Shown: positions 24,612-33,990, numbered from the stretch's first letter. The stretch is DNA of 64,000 nt from GCA-958296115 sp965222445 (GCA_965222445.1 CBDCTY010000001.1:930001-994000); one strand, 5' to 3'. The notes: generated by a model not told the origin, from the letters alone. A program made the numbers and translations.

Positions 24612-25421
24612 ATGACATACAAGCTGATAGCACTGGACATCGACGGGACGATCCGCGGCCCGAATCGCGAAATATCTGACAGGACCCGCCGCGTCATCGA
24701 CCGCGTGATAGAGGCGGGCGCCGTGGTGACGGTGGCGACCGGGCGCATGTTCGAGTCGGCCAGGATGTCCACCGCCGCGCTAGACCTCAGGTCGCCCATC
24801 GTGTCCTACCAGGGGGCCCACATAGCGGACCCGGTCACCGGCGACGTGCTCTGGCACCTGCCGCTTACCGAGCGGCACGTCCTGCACGCCCTCGAGGCAC
24901 TTGACGGCTGGGAGACCGACGTGGCCGTCTACCTGGGCAACGACGTCTACGTGAGCGAGATGACGGCGTGGGCCAAGGGTTACAGCGAGCGCAACAGGAG
25001 GGACGTCCTGGTCGTCGACGACCTGCGGGAGCTCTCCGGGCGCAGTCCAACCAGGATCCTGGCCGTGGGAGTCGAGGCCGACGTCCTGGCCCTCGAACAC
25101 AGGCTCAAGCGACAGTTCGACTCCCGCCTCCACGTCACGAGATCACTGCCCACCTTCTGCGAGATAATCCACCCGGACGGCGGGAAGCACATGGCGCTGG
25201 AGTGGCTCTGCGGCCACCTCGGCATCGACCCGAGCAGCACCATTGCATTCGGCAACGGCTACAACGACGTCCACATGCTGGAGTGGGCGGCCTTGGGCGT
25301 TGCGGTCGGGGACGCCGTGCCTGAGGCCCTCAGCGTCGCGGACCGCGTCGCACCCACCCTCGACCAGGACGGCCCCGCGCGCATCCTGGAAGAGCTGCTC
25401 GACGAAGGAAGGATCGGCTGA
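24612..25421 (+). CDS. HAD-superfamily (Cof-type) phosphatase
   Basis: A 269-residue member of the Cof/IIB HAD group. Motif I is LIALDIDGTIRG, with the nucleophile and acid-base Asp. Motif II is in VVTVATGRMFESA. The IIB cap lies roughly between residues 85 and 185. Motif III/IV is GKHMALEWLC...TIAFGNGYNDVHMLEWA, with the Mg-binding GNGxND. These enzymes dephosphorylate sugar phosphates, FMN or similar metabolites. It lies seven bases upstream of a ribokinase, suggesting a sugar-phosphate role. Confidence 0.9.
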   Translation: MTYKLIALDIDGTIRGPNREISDRTRRVIDRVIEAGAVVTVATGRMFESARMSTAALDLRSPIVSYQGAHIADPVTGDVLWHLPLTERHVLHALEALDGWETDVAVYLGNDVYVSEMTAWAKGYSERNRRDVLVVDDLRELSGRSPTRILAVGVEADVLALEHRLKRQFDSRLHVTRSLPTFCEIIHPDGGKHMALEWLCGHLGIDPSSTIAFGNGYNDVHMLEWAALGVAVGDAVPEALSVADRVAPTLDQDGPARILEELLDEGRIG

Positions 25422-25428
25422 GACGGCA

Positions 25429-26361
25429 ATGACTCTACCAGGCAAGCGGCCCACCGTCGTCGTACTCGGCGGCATCAACATGGACCTGATAGGCGTGGCC
25501 CCCAGGCTTCCCGCGCCCGGCGAGACCGTGATGGGCGGCCACTTCTACACCGCGCCGGGCGGCAAGGGCGCGAACCAGGCGGTGGCCGCCGCCCGGATGG
25601 GCGCGCACGTGAAGATGGTCGGCAGGGTGGGAGACGACGTGTTCGGGCCGCCGATGCTGGACGACCTGAAGGGCTACGGCATCGACACGAGCGGCGTTTC
25701 GGTGGACGCCGACCACGCCTCGGGCATTGCGATGATCCTGCTGGACGAGCAGCGGCAGAACCACATAGTCGCCATATACGGCGCAAACATGCAGTGCGGA
25801 GAGCGCGAGCTGGCTGCCGTCGAGAAGGCCCTCGATGGCGCCGACGCCCTCATGCTGCAGCTCGAGACGCCCTACGACGTCTCCCTTCGGGCCGCGCAGA
25901 TGGCGAATGAGAAGGGCGTGACTGTTGTCTGGGACCCGGCCCCGCCCTTGGGCCTACCGTCCGAGGCCTTCGCCGCCCTCGACGTGGTGACTCCGAACCA
26001 GACCGAGGCAGAGGCCCTCACCGGCATACCCGTGTCGGACGTACCGTCAGCCCACGCCGCGGCGGATGCGCTCCTGGAAGCAGGCGCATCCATCGCCATA
26101 GTCAAGCTCGGGGAGCTGGGCGCATGCTACGCCTCGCCGGAGGGCCGGGGACACGTCGCGTCGCACGACGTCGATTCCACCGACACCGTGGCGGCCGGGG
26201 ACGCCTTCGGCGGCGCATTCGTAGTGGCACTCGCCGAGGGCCGCAGCGTAGCCGAGGCCGTCCGCTACGGCACTGCAGCCGGAGCCCTCGCCGTCACCAA
26301 ACCAGGTGCACAAGAGGCGATGCCCACCCGCGCCGAAGTGGAAGCGCTGCTCGCCGGGTGA
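25429..26361 (+). CDS. rbsK: Ribokinase-like PfkB carbohydrate kinase
   Basis: ATG 25429 is chosen; the frame is open further upstream, but that part is a shadow of the HAD gene. The 310-residue product has VLGGINMDLIGVAPRLPAPG and GGKGANQAVAAARMGA (substrate-binding), and the PfkB signature 2 VDSTDTVAAGDAFGGAFVVAL with the anion hole and catalytic Asp. The arrangement matches ribokinase, which phosphorylates ribose or deoxyribose at O5. It is directly behind the Cof phosphatase. Other PfkB substrates cannot be excluded. Confidence 0.85.
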   Translation: MTLPGKRPTVVVLGGINMDLIGVAPRLPAPGETVMGGHFYTAPGGKGANQAVAAARMGAHVKMVGRVGDDVFGPPMLDDLKGYGIDTSGVSVDADHASGIAMILLDEQRQNHIVAIYGANMQCGERELAAVEKALDGADALMLQLETPYDVSLRAAQMANEKGVTVVWDPAPPLGLPSEAFAALDVVTPNQTEAEALTGIPVSDVPSAHAAADALLEAGASIAIVKLGELGACYASPEGRGHVASHDVDSTDTVAAGDAFGGAFVVALAEGRSVAEAVRYGTAAGALAVTKPGAQEAMPTRAEVEALLAG

Positions 26362-26452
26362 AGGCGGACTGAAAACAACCGCATTCGATAGACTTACAAG
26401 AACTGCCATGCTAGACTTCGAGGATACAAGTATACGAACTGAGGACTGACTT

Positions 26453-27634
26453 ATGACCCTAGGTTCGAATGGCGATGCATGGTTCGAAGATTACGTCGAT
26501 GACGAGGATGACCGTGACCGCGACGTAATCGACTACGACCTGAGCGCGACACCCAATGACTTCAATGTCTCTACCCTCTTTAGCTACATCGAGTCGGGGA
26601 CGATCATCATCCCGGGATTCCAGCGTCACTACGTCTGGGACGTCAAAAGGGCATCGAGACTGATCGAATCGCTGATCCTCGGGTTGCCTGTGCCCCAGTT
26701 GTTCCTGTACGAAAAGGACAGGAACAAATTTTTGGTGATAGATGGACAACAGCGATTGATGTCGATCTACTACTTCATAAAGCAGCGGTTTCCACGGAAG
26801 GAGACTCGCGCAACTTTGCGCGAGGTCTTTGAGGACGAAGGATCCATCCCGGCTCATGTACTACATGACGACAACTATTTTACCAATTTTCGTCTTCAAC
26901 TTCCGGCTCAGTTGCCAGGTCGGGCCAATCCGCTCAAAGGACTGAGTTACGCAACTCTAGGCGAGAATCAGTTCCAATTCAACCTCAGGCCGATCCGAAA
27001 TGTAGTTGTGAAGCAGAATTCCCCGAAGGACGACGACTCGTCCATCTACGAGATATTCAGCCGACTCAATTCAGGAGGTGTCAATCTGACGCCACAGGAG
27101 ATACGTCTCAGCCTCTATCATTCGGACTTCTACGACTTGCTGATGGAAATGAACTCCGATAAACGGTGGCGCCGAATCTTGGGAAGTCGCGAACCCGACC
27201 TTCATCTGAAGGATGTCGAAGTCCTCCTGCGTATCTTCGCCATGCTGATCGATTCTAAGAACTATTCGCCGTCCATGGTAAAGTTTCTAAATCAATTCTC
27301 TCGCAAATGCCAGACACAGGATAAGGAAAAGAATGCGTACATTCAGGGACTCTTGGATTCGTTTCTCAATGCTACGAAAGATCTACCACGGAATACATTC
27401 TTGAACAAGAGTACGCGCAGGTTCAACATCGCCTTGATTGAGGCTGTCTTTACCGCGGCATGCTCCAAGGCGTTCAGGGAGAAACGTCCTGTCAGAGGGA
27501 GCCTGGAACTGAACGCATTGCAGAGGCTCGAAGTGGATAAGCAGTTTGTTGATGCAGCTTCTTACGCAACAACTCAAACGACAAATGTGCAGGCGAGATT
27601 GGAACGAGGAAGACATTTTATTGATGCACTGTAG
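26453..27634 (+). CDS. DUF262-domain protein (ParB/Srx-like fold; putative defence component)
   Basis: A 393-residue protein with the DUF262 hallmark: IIIPGFQRHYVWDVKRASRL, LILGLPVPQLFLYE, and FLVIDGQQRLMSIYYF carrying the catalytic-type DGQQR near residue 100. The domain is the nucleotide-binding, NTP-hydrolysing half of GmrSD-type modification-dependent restriction enzymes, but no DUF1524 HNH nuclease half follows. Instead the next gene, which overlaps or abuts its stop, encodes a HEPN protein. GC content is visibly lower than in the flanking genes, a sign of transfer. It probably works with the HEPN protein as an anti-phage or toxin-antitoxin pair. Confidence 0.8.
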   Translation: MTLGSNGDAWFEDYVDDEDDRDRDVIDYDLSATPNDFNVSTLFSYIESGTIIIPGFQRHYVWDVKRASRLIESLILGLPVPQLFLYEKDRNKFLVIDGQQRLMSIYYFIKQRFPRKETRATLREVFEDEGSIPAHVLHDDNYFTNFRLQLPAQLPGRANPLKGLSYATLGENQFQFNLRPIRNVVVKQNSPKDDDSSIYEIFSRLNSGGVNLTPQEIRLSLYHSDFYDLLMEMNSDKRWRRILGSREPDLHLKDVEVLLRIFAMLIDSKNYSPSMVKFLNQFSRKCQTQDKEKNAYIQGLLDSFLNATKDLPRNTFLNKSTRRFNIALIEAVFTAACSKAFREKRPVRGSLELNALQRLEVDKQFVDAASYATTQTTNVQARLERGRHFIDAL

Positions 27635-27636
27635 TG

Positions 27637-28182
27637 ATGGAAATAACCGTCGTTGACCGTCTGTATCAAGAGTATCAAGATATCGTAGAGAATCTTGGGC
27701 TAGTTGAGATGTCGTTACGAAATTCCGCCGAAGAGACGTTTCGAAAAGCACTATTGCTCGCAGCCGCCAGCTACTTTGAACGTGAAATTCAAGATCACAT
27801 CATGGTGCTAGTGGAAAGACATAGCAACAGTGAAATGATTGTGGCATTCGTGCGCAACAAGGCCGTGAAAAGGCAATTCCATACGTATTTTCAGTGGGAT
27901 CGACGCAATGCAAACCAATTCTTCGGTATGTTTGGAGAAAGCTACAAGTCATACATGACCGGCCGCGCAGAAGCGGACCAAGCATACGGACAATCGATAC
28001 GGGCGTTTCTTGAACTTGGAGACGAGAGGAACAGACTCGTGCATCAAGACTTCGGCAACTTCCCCCTTGAAAAGACTAGCGAAGAAGTATTTCAACTGTA
28101 TAGGGAAGCACGTGTGTTCGTAGATTCAATCGGGAGTTCTTTCGAGGATTACCTAGAGTCTATCGCTGAGGCTGCGCGATAA
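27637..28182 (+). CDS. HEPN-domain protein (putative RNase effector)
   Basis: A 181-residue helical protein starting at ATG 27637 (or GTG 27634, overlapping the DUF262 stop by one base). The HEPN active-site motif is ELGDERNRLVHQDF near residues 125-138, with the R-N-x3-H arrangement used by HEPN RNases. The N-terminal helices (SLRNSAEETFRKALLLAAAS) resemble the MAE_28990/RiboL-PSP-HEPN group reported next to DUF262 genes. RNA cleavage on infection, gated by DUF262, is an inference. GC is low, as in its partner. Confidence 0.75.
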   Translation: MEITVVDRLYQEYQDIVENLGLVEMSLRNSAEETFRKALLLAAASYFEREIQDHIMVLVERHSNSEMIVAFVRNKAVKRQFHTYFQWDRRNANQFFGMFGESYKSYMTGRAEADQAYGQSIRAFLELGDERNRLVHQDFGNFPLEKTSEEVFQLYREARVFVDSIGSSFEDYLESIAEAAR

Positions 28183-28188
28183 TTGACA

Positions 28189-29622
28189 GTGGCAGCGACG
28201 CGGACTGAGCGCATAGCATACGGCGACCGGAGCCTTACGGTGCGGCTGCCGGAGCGCACGAGGGTGATCGACGCCAGGGTGCCGATCACCCCCGTGCCGG
28301 ACATCCGCGAGGCCGTGCGCGACGCCATCGAGAACCCCATCGCCCATGAGCCGCTGCGCAAGCTCGCTGGGCCCAGGGCCAAGGTCACGATCGCGTTCGA
28401 CGACGCGTCCGGCTCCTACTTCCAGACGAAGCGCACGGACTTCCGGCGCGTGGCCATCGAGCTCATCGTCGAGGAGCTTACGTCCCTCGGCGTCGAGCTG
28501 CGCGACATCACGCTCCTCTGCGCCCAGGGACTCCACCGCAAGCTGACGCGCGTCGAGATGGAGACGTTCCTGGGCCGCAGGCTCGTGCTCTCGTTCGGCT
28601 ACAACAACCTCTACTGCCACGACGCGGAGGACCCCGACCAGCTCGTGCACCTCGGCTATACGGACAGGGGATTCGACGTGGAGGTGAACCGCGCCATCAT
28701 AGACTCGGACCTGTTCATCTACCTCAACACGATGTGGGCGCCCTTCAACGGCGGCTGGAAGTCGACGGCCGTCGGGCTCGGCACCTTCCGGAGCATCAGG
28801 CACCACCACCGGCCCTGGCCGTCGGCCCGCGGCCACTCGGTCGACGACCCCAAGAGCTCCGCGTTCAAGAAGCTCGTCTGGGAGCAGGGCAGCCTCATCG
28901 AGAAGGCGCTGGCCGAGAAGGGCCGCCGCGTCTTCGCCATCGAGACGGTCTACGACAACGCCGCGCCGCTGAAGGACATCGTCGCCGTCTTCGCAGGCCA
29001 TCCAACGGAGGTCCACCCCCACACGCTCCACGCCATCGAGGAGCAGCTCGTTGTGGACGTGCAGGGTCAGTCGGACATACTGGTCGCCGGCATCCCGGGC
29101 GCCGAGTGCTACTCCAAGTTCTCGGTGATGAACCCCATACTCGTCGCCAACGCGGCCATGGCGAACACCGTGATGCAGTTCCAGGGGATGCCCGTGGTGC
29201 GCGAGGGCGGAATCGCGATTCTGGCCCACCCATTCGAGGCGGTGTTCGACGAGCGCCGGTTCGCCCCGTACGTGGAGTTCTACGAGCGGCTGCTGTCCCA
29301 TGAGACGGACCCGTACCAGCTATGGGAGGGCGCCGTCGAGGACTTCGCCCACCGGCCCGAATACATACACGGCTACCGGCACGGCTACGCCTACCACGGC
29401 TCGCACCCCTTCTTCATGTGGAACAGCACGGGCATCCCGCGCCGCTACCTGAGCCGGATATTCTTCGCGGGCGCCAGGGACTTCGACGCGGTCAGGCGCT
29501 GCGGCTTCGAGCCGTTCGCCACCGTGGAGGAGGCCGTCGCCGCAGCCGAGTCCGACCTCGGCTCCGACGCCGGGATAACGCTGCTCCAGCGGCCCCCGCA
29601 CTTCATCCCCAGGGTTGCCTGA
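28189..29622 (+). CDS. LarA-like (DUF2088) nickel-pincer racemase family protein
   Basis: A 477-residue protein of the lactate racemase LarA family. Conserved features are LCAQGLHRKLTRVEMETFLG (catalytic-His segment), the central FNGGWKSTAVGLGTFRSI followed by RHHH (pincer-cofactor Lys and His), and AGIPGAECYSKFSVMNP. LarA binds a nickel-pincer nucleotide cofactor made by LarB/C/E, none of which is in the window. Paralogues racemise or epimerise other 2-hydroxy acids. The start is uncertain: TTG 28183 directly follows the HEPN stop, and GTG 28189 is used here. No good ribosome site is seen. Confidence 0.8.
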   Translation: MAATRTERIAYGDRSLTVRLPERTRVIDARVPITPVPDIREAVRDAIENPIAHEPLRKLAGPRAKVTIAFDDASGSYFQTKRTDFRRVAIELIVEELTSLGVELRDITLLCAQGLHRKLTRVEMETFLGRRLVLSFGYNNLYCHDAEDPDQLVHLGYTDRGFDVEVNRAIIDSDLFIYLNTMWAPFNGGWKSTAVGLGTFRSIRHHHRPWPSARGHSVDDPKSSAFKKLVWEQGSLIEKALAEKGRRVFAIETVYDNAAPLKDIVAVFAGHPTEVHPHTLHAIEEQLVVDVQGQSDILVAGIPGAECYSKFSVMNPILVANAAMANTVMQFQGMPVVREGGIAILAHPFEAVFDERRFAPYVEFYERLLSHETDPYQLWEGAVEDFAHRPEYIHGYRHGYAYHGSHPFFMWNSTGIPRRYLSRIFFAGARDFDAVRRCGFEPFATVEEAVAAAESDLGSDAGITLLQRPPHFIPRVA

Positions 29623-30061
29623 GGCGATTCTCACCGCAGAGGGTGCGGAGAGCGCAGAGGGTTAGGGGCAAGTGTTCAGAGTTAGTGAGAAGACATCCCG
29701 TCGTCATACCCGCGAAGGCGGGTATCCAGGGGCGGTGTGGGGGCGTTCGTCTCACCAAGACTGAGCAGTTACGGTTAGGGCAGGGATTAAGACCCACCGC
29801 TCCTCCGTCCCTTGGGATCCTGCTTACAGTGGATTCCGGCTCACTTCAGTTTCGTGGTTGTCCTGTCGTTCTCCTTGTCTGTCTTCCTGCTTATTGTATT
29901 GCCAATAGGGCCTGAGCGCGTCCTTGGAAGGTTGATGGTCCGCCACCTTGCGCCGGGCTGTCTGCCACCACCGGACTGACGTCAGGCGTCCCACGTAATG
30001 GAACGCTTCGGGCCAACGGCGCATATTATCTAGTAGATTCCAGAGTTATGAGGACAGGTCT
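29623..30061. other. Intergenic region before the ECF sigma gene
   Basis: No coding sequence is apparent. It holds a palindrome CATACCCGCG-AAG-GCGGGTATC near 29704-29726 and a TATTAT -10-like box at 30024-30029 upstream of the sigma gene. Confidence 0.5.
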
Positions 30062-30581
30062 GTGAGGGACGACCAGGCCATCGCGAGATGCCAGGACGGC
30101 GACCGTGACGCCTTCCGCCACGTGGTGGAGCGTCATAGGGATGTCCTGTACGGCACGGCGATTCTAATGACCGGCAATCGGGCGGTGGCCGAGGAGATGG
30201 TGCAGGAGGCGTTCCTGTCCGCCTGGCGCGGGATTGGAGGCTTCAAGCGCGGTCAACCTCTAAAGCCCTGGCTGACGCGGATCCTGGTCAACGGGGTGCT
30301 GGCCCAGAAGAGGAAGCGGGCGATCCCGACGGTTCCGATAGCGGATACGGACGAGCCAGGTGCTCCGTCCGTATCGGACCAGATGGATGCTTCTGAGAGT
30401 CGTGCGGCAGGCGCTGGCCAGGCTCGACCCAGGGCAGCAACAGACAGTGGTGCTGAGGTACTTCTCAGAGCTTACCGTGCCAGAGATAGCCAGGTCGATG
30501 GGAGTAAAGGAAGGGACGGTCAAGTCGCGGCTGCACAGGGCTCTGGGCCGGCTGCGGGAGCATCTGGAGGAGTCCGGATAG
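30062..30581 (+). pseudogene. ECF RNA polymerase sigma factor with +1 frameshift
   Basis: Region 2 reads in the GTG 30062 frame (DAFRHVVERHRDVLYG, AVAEEMVQEAFLSAWRGI, RILVNGVLAQKRKR). Region 4 reads in another frame from about 30400 (LARLDPGQQQTVVLRYF, LTVPEIARSMGVKEGTVKSR). The total, 520 bases, is one more than a multiple of three. Removing one base in GCTTCTGAG near 30392 would give a normal 172-residue ECF sigma factor. It may be inactive, recoded, or an assembly error. It directly precedes a membrane protein with anti-sigma-like topology. Confidence 0.8.
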
Positions 30582-30593
30582 GGGAGGTTGACG

Positions 30594-33029
30594 ATGGGCA
30601 GACAGGATATGACAGACGAGTACATCGAAGGAGTCCTGCGTGAGCACTTCAAGGCGGAGGTGTTGGCACTGCCCACCTCAAACGACCCATGGAAGTGGCT
30701 CGAGAGCCGGTTGGACTCACCGCCCAGACATCCTGGATTTGGAGGGATTCTCAGTGCGCTAACTGGACGTATGAGCGCGATGCCCAAGCCGCTGGTGGCG
30801 GCCATATCCGTCGTAGTCATAGTGGCGGGCGCGGCGATGTGGGCGATTGCGAGTGGGCCGGGGTACGGCGAACACTTGGATCCAGACAGCTCGAAGGACA
30901 CCGCCGACATCGTTACAGCCGTGGAAGAGGCCGTTTCCGCGACTGCCGGAGCTGGTCGACTGACTGCCGATGAGGTCCGGAGGATCGTGGAGGCGTCCAC
31001 GGCGAACCGGGTGACCGCTGCCGATGTCCAGGGGATAGTGGGAGCATCCAAGGGAGAACAGCTGACTTCTGCCGATGTCCAGAAGATGCTGATCGAATCG
31101 GCGGCGGGACAGGTCACCGCTGCCGACGTCCAGAGGATCGTGGAGGTGTTGTCGACAAACCAGGTGACCGCAGAGGACGTGCAGAAGGCTATGATGGAAT
31201 CTACAGGAGGCCAGCTGACTGCTGCTGACGTCCAGAAGATCGTGGACGCATCGGCGAATCAGGTGACTGCGGCTGATGTCCAGAGGCTCATAAATGCATC
31301 AGTATCGGATGCAGTCCAATCTGCCGAAAAGGCTACTGCTGCTGCGGAGGCGGCCCGGAAGGCCGCGGAGAGTGCATCCGCGGCCCTGTCAGCCCCCACG
31401 CCAGTCACCCAGCTCGCGCTCGCGAGATTGCCATCGTTGACGGCGGAATCTTCAAGTCAGTCGTCATCCCAGGGCGCGGCGGCGGCGCAGCAATCGTCCC
31501 AATCGTCATCGCAGAGCGCGCCCGTCGCGCAGAGGGCAGCTGACACCGGGTGGAATCTTGTCATCCTGCCTAAGCCTGTCTTTTCGCCGTCGGCGACCAC
31601 GTTCAGGGACTACCAGCGTTCCAGGTTCGCGTCGACTTCTGAGGACAGCGTGTCGACGTTCAGCCTGGATACGGACCGCACGTCGTTCCAGTTGGCCCTG
31701 AACTGGGCCCGGTCCGGGCACGAGGTGGACCCGGACTCTGTGCGAGCCGAGGAGTGGATCAACTCTTTCGACTACGGCTACGCTCCCCCGGTCCACCGGG
31801 ACAGCTTCGCGATAACGACGGATGTGCTCATGCATCCCCTGAACAGCCGTATGCACCTGGTGCGACTCGGGTTCCAGGCGCCTGAGCTCCAGGACGACAC
31901 GCCGCTGAATGTAACGCTGGTGCTGGATGCGTCCGGCTCGATGTCCGACGGAAACAGGGTGGCGATAGCCCGCGAGGCAGCCGAGAGCATCAGGCGAAGC
32001 CTGCGGAGCCGCGACCGCATAGGCGTGGTGCACTTCACGACCGACGTGATTCGCGATCTTACGGTGAGACACACCGACCCTGGCGACCGTGATGTGAGGA
32101 GATCGATAGACCGGCTGGCCCCCCATAACAGCACGAACGTGCAGGCTGGTCTGGACCTGGGTGTGAAGCTTGCCGACCGGGCGCGCCGCGAGCGTCCCGA
32201 TGCGTACAACTACATCATCCTGATGTCGGACGGGGTGGCGAACGTGGACGCGACGGACCCGTTCGCGATCCTCGAGTCGGCTTACGACGCGGACAGCGGG
32301 AATCCTCTGCGACTGATCACCATAGGGGTGGGCATCAGCAACTACAACGACTACCTTCTGGAGCAGCTTGCTCAGCACGGTAACGGCTGGTACCGGTACC
32401 TGAGCGACGTGCTCCAGGCTCGGGCGACGTTCAGCCGCGAGAGCTGGCTGGCGCTGTCGGTACCGTTTGCCGACCAGACCCGTGCGCAGGTGACGTGGAA
32501 CGAAGACGTTGTGGAGTCCTGGCGGATGATCGGTTACGAGAACCGGGTGACTTCCGACGAGTCGTTCGTGGAGGACCGTAAGGAGTTCGCCGAGATTCCA
32601 GCGGGAGCCGCGACGACGGTGTTCTACGAGGTGCGAGTGCATGACGACGTGTGGAGGAGGCCGTCCGAGACGGTCGATCTCGGGGACGTCCAGCTTGGAT
32701 GGGTTACTCCCATGAGCGGCCTGTCGAACAGACAGTCTGCGGCGATGACGTCCAGACTGGACGGAGAGCTTGGAACCACTGAAGACGCACTGCTGGAGTT
32801 CGGCGCCGTTGTGGCTCTGGCGTCGGACCGGTACGGGAGCCTGCCGTACTTGGATGGAGAAGGAACTGGGGACGTTCGTCGGGACCTGTGGGCGCTGTCC
32901 GACCAGCTTCAGCCTTTGGGCCAGCAGCTTGGTCACCTGGACTCGTACCAGGACTTCGCGTTCCTGATGGACCAAATAACGGCCTCCATGCCACGAGACA
33001 TCGACAGGGGAACGGGTTACAGCCGGTAG
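30594..33029 (+). CDS. Membrane-anchored VWA-domain protein with seven 17-residue repeats (possible anti-sigma/receptor)
   Basis: An 811-residue protein. It has a cytosolic N-terminus of about 65 residues, one membrane helix (VAAISVVVIVAGAAMWAIA, about 68-86), then seven copies of an [L/V]TAADVQ[K/R]IV-type unit (about 121-237), an Ala-rich coiled segment and a Gln/Ser-rich linker. A YfbK-like N-domain follows (SFQLALNWARSGHEVDPDS), then the VWA domain with MIDAS TLVLDASGSMSD near 440 and ILMSDGVANVD, and a C-terminal beta region. TTG 30588 is an alternative start. Position next to an ECF sigma gene suggests a transmembrane regulator, which is inference. Confidence 0.75.
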   Translation: MGRQDMTDEYIEGVLREHFKAEVLALPTSNDPWKWLESRLDSPPRHPGFGGILSALTGRMSAMPKPLVAAISVVVIVAGAAMWAIASGPGYGEHLDPDSSKDTADIVTAVEEAVSATAGAGRLTADEVRRIVEASTANRVTAADVQGIVGASKGEQLTSADVQKMLIESAAGQVTAADVQRIVEVLSTNQVTAEDVQKAMMESTGGQLTAADVQKIVDASANQVTAADVQRLINASVSDAVQSAEKATAAAEAARKAAESASAALSAPTPVTQLALARLPSLTAESSSQSSSQGAAAAQQSSQSSSQSAPVAQRAADTGWNLVILPKPVFSPSATTFRDYQRSRFASTSEDSVSTFSLDTDRTSFQLALNWARSGHEVDPDSVRAEEWINSFDYGYAPPVHRDSFAITTDVLMHPLNSRMHLVRLGFQAPELQDDTPLNVTLVLDASGSMSDGNRVAIAREAAESIRRSLRSRDRIGVVHFTTDVIRDLTVRHTDPGDRDVRRSIDRLAPHNSTNVQAGLDLGVKLADRARRERPDAYNYIILMSDGVANVDATDPFAILESAYDADSGNPLRLITIGVGISNYNDYLLEQLAQHGNGWYRYLSDVLQARATFSRESWLALSVPFADQTRAQVTWNEDVVESWRMIGYENRVTSDESFVEDRKEFAEIPAGAATTVFYEVRVHDDVWRRPSETVDLGDVQLGWVTPMSGLSNRQSAAMTSRLDGELGTTEDALLEFGAVVALASDRYGSLPYLDGEGTGDVRRDLWALSDQLQPLGQQLGHLDSYQDFAFLMDQITASMPRDIDRGTGYSR

Positions 33030-33148
33030 TCGGCATCGGGCTCAGGGGAAGTAGCGTTCGGCGTCTGCAAATGGGAATCCCAGTTCGGCTCAACCGGCTA
33101 CGACTCACTCCACTGAGTATGTAGGGGAGCCGGTCAATCTGCGGTAAG

Positions 33149-33688
33149 ATGGCGGGGATGGCTCCGTCGAAGAGGATTCTGATCATCGCTGGCCCGAACG
33201 GCGCGGGGAAGACCACCTTCGCGACCGAGTTCCTGCTCAACGAAGCGGACTGTCCCACCTTCGTCAACGCCGATCTGATAGCGTCCGGTGTGAACCCCTT
33301 TCAGCCGGAGCGGTCCGCGGTCCGCGCGGGCAGGCTGATGCTGGACGTGATCGAAGAGTACGTGCGCAGGGGGGAGAGCTTCGCGTTCGAAATCACCCTG
33401 AGCGGACGCGGCTTTGCCCTCCACATTCCACGTTGGCGGAAGCAGGGGTACTGGGTTAAGCTGCACTTCCTGCGGCTGCCATCTCCCGATATGGCCGTAG
33501 CTCGCGTCCGAAATCGGGTCCGGGAGGGCGGTCACGACGTGCCCGAAGAGACCATCCGCCGGCGATTCGACGCTGGGTGGCGCAACTTCAATTTGATCTA
33601 CAAGGACCTGGTCGACGAGTGGGGGGTGTATGATGGTGCAGGCGGCTCGCCGATACTGATCGAACAGGAGAGGAACGATGGCGACTGA
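33149..33688 (+). CDS. Zeta-toxin-like P-loop kinase (AAA_33)
   Basis: A 179-residue kinase of the zeta/UDP-GlcNAc-kinase-like group. The Walker A is ILIIAGPNGAGKTTFATEF near residues 10-27, the family segment FVNADLIASGVNPFQPE follows, FAFEITLSGRGF is the substrate-side loop, and RVRNRVREGGHDVPEETIRRRFD provides the lid arginines. Zeta toxins phosphorylate UDP-activated sugars and poison wall synthesis. Chromosomal relatives are often paired with a small partner. Here a 59-residue gene overlaps the 3' end by 11 bases. ATG 33158 is an alternative start. Confidence 0.8.
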   Translation: MAGMAPSKRILIIAGPNGAGKTTFATEFLLNEADCPTFVNADLIASGVNPFQPERSAVRAGRLMLDVIEEYVRRGESFAFEITLSGRGFALHIPRWRKQGYWVKLHFLRLPSPDMAVARVRNRVREGGHDVPEETIRRRFDAGWRNFNLIYKDLVDEWGVYDGAGGSPILIEQERNDGD

Positions 33689-33857
33689 TGACCGGAACAC
33701 ACAGAAGCGGACTTCCCAGGAGCCGACCGAGGATACCCTCGCGGCCCTGGCCGCCATGCGCCGGGCCGCCGTCAAGGCCCGGCGGCGGGCCATAGAGGCG
33801 ACGGGCTCGGTCGCAACCTGGAGGGATGGCAAGATAGTCTACGATACCGAGGTGTAG
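33678..33857 (+). CDS. Small basic protein overlapping the zeta-like kinase (candidate antitoxin)
   Basis: ATG 33678, preceded by AGGAGAGGAACG, opens a 59-residue protein: an acidic/polar N-terminus (MATDDRNTQKRTSQEPTED), a helix AALAAMRRAAVKARRRAIEA, and the end ATWRDGKIVYDTEV. Small proteins ending in a WRDGKIV-like motif are found next to zeta-like kinases in other bacteria. I recall this as a pattern rather than a named family. The overlap implies co-translation. Neutralising the kinase is plausible but inferred. Confidence 0.6.
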   Translation: MATDDRNTQKRTSQEPTEDTLAALAAMRRAAVKARRRAIEATGSVATWRDGKIVYDTEV

Positions 33858-33990
33858 GCAGGGACAACCCTCGCCTCCTCCCTCGATGGGAGTAGATCGA
33901 GATGGGGCGGCTCTCGAATTCCCTCCCCAACCGTTTCCTCTCGGCGCTCTCCGTGCCCTCTGTGGTGGACCCTCTCCGGGCTTGTCCGCG

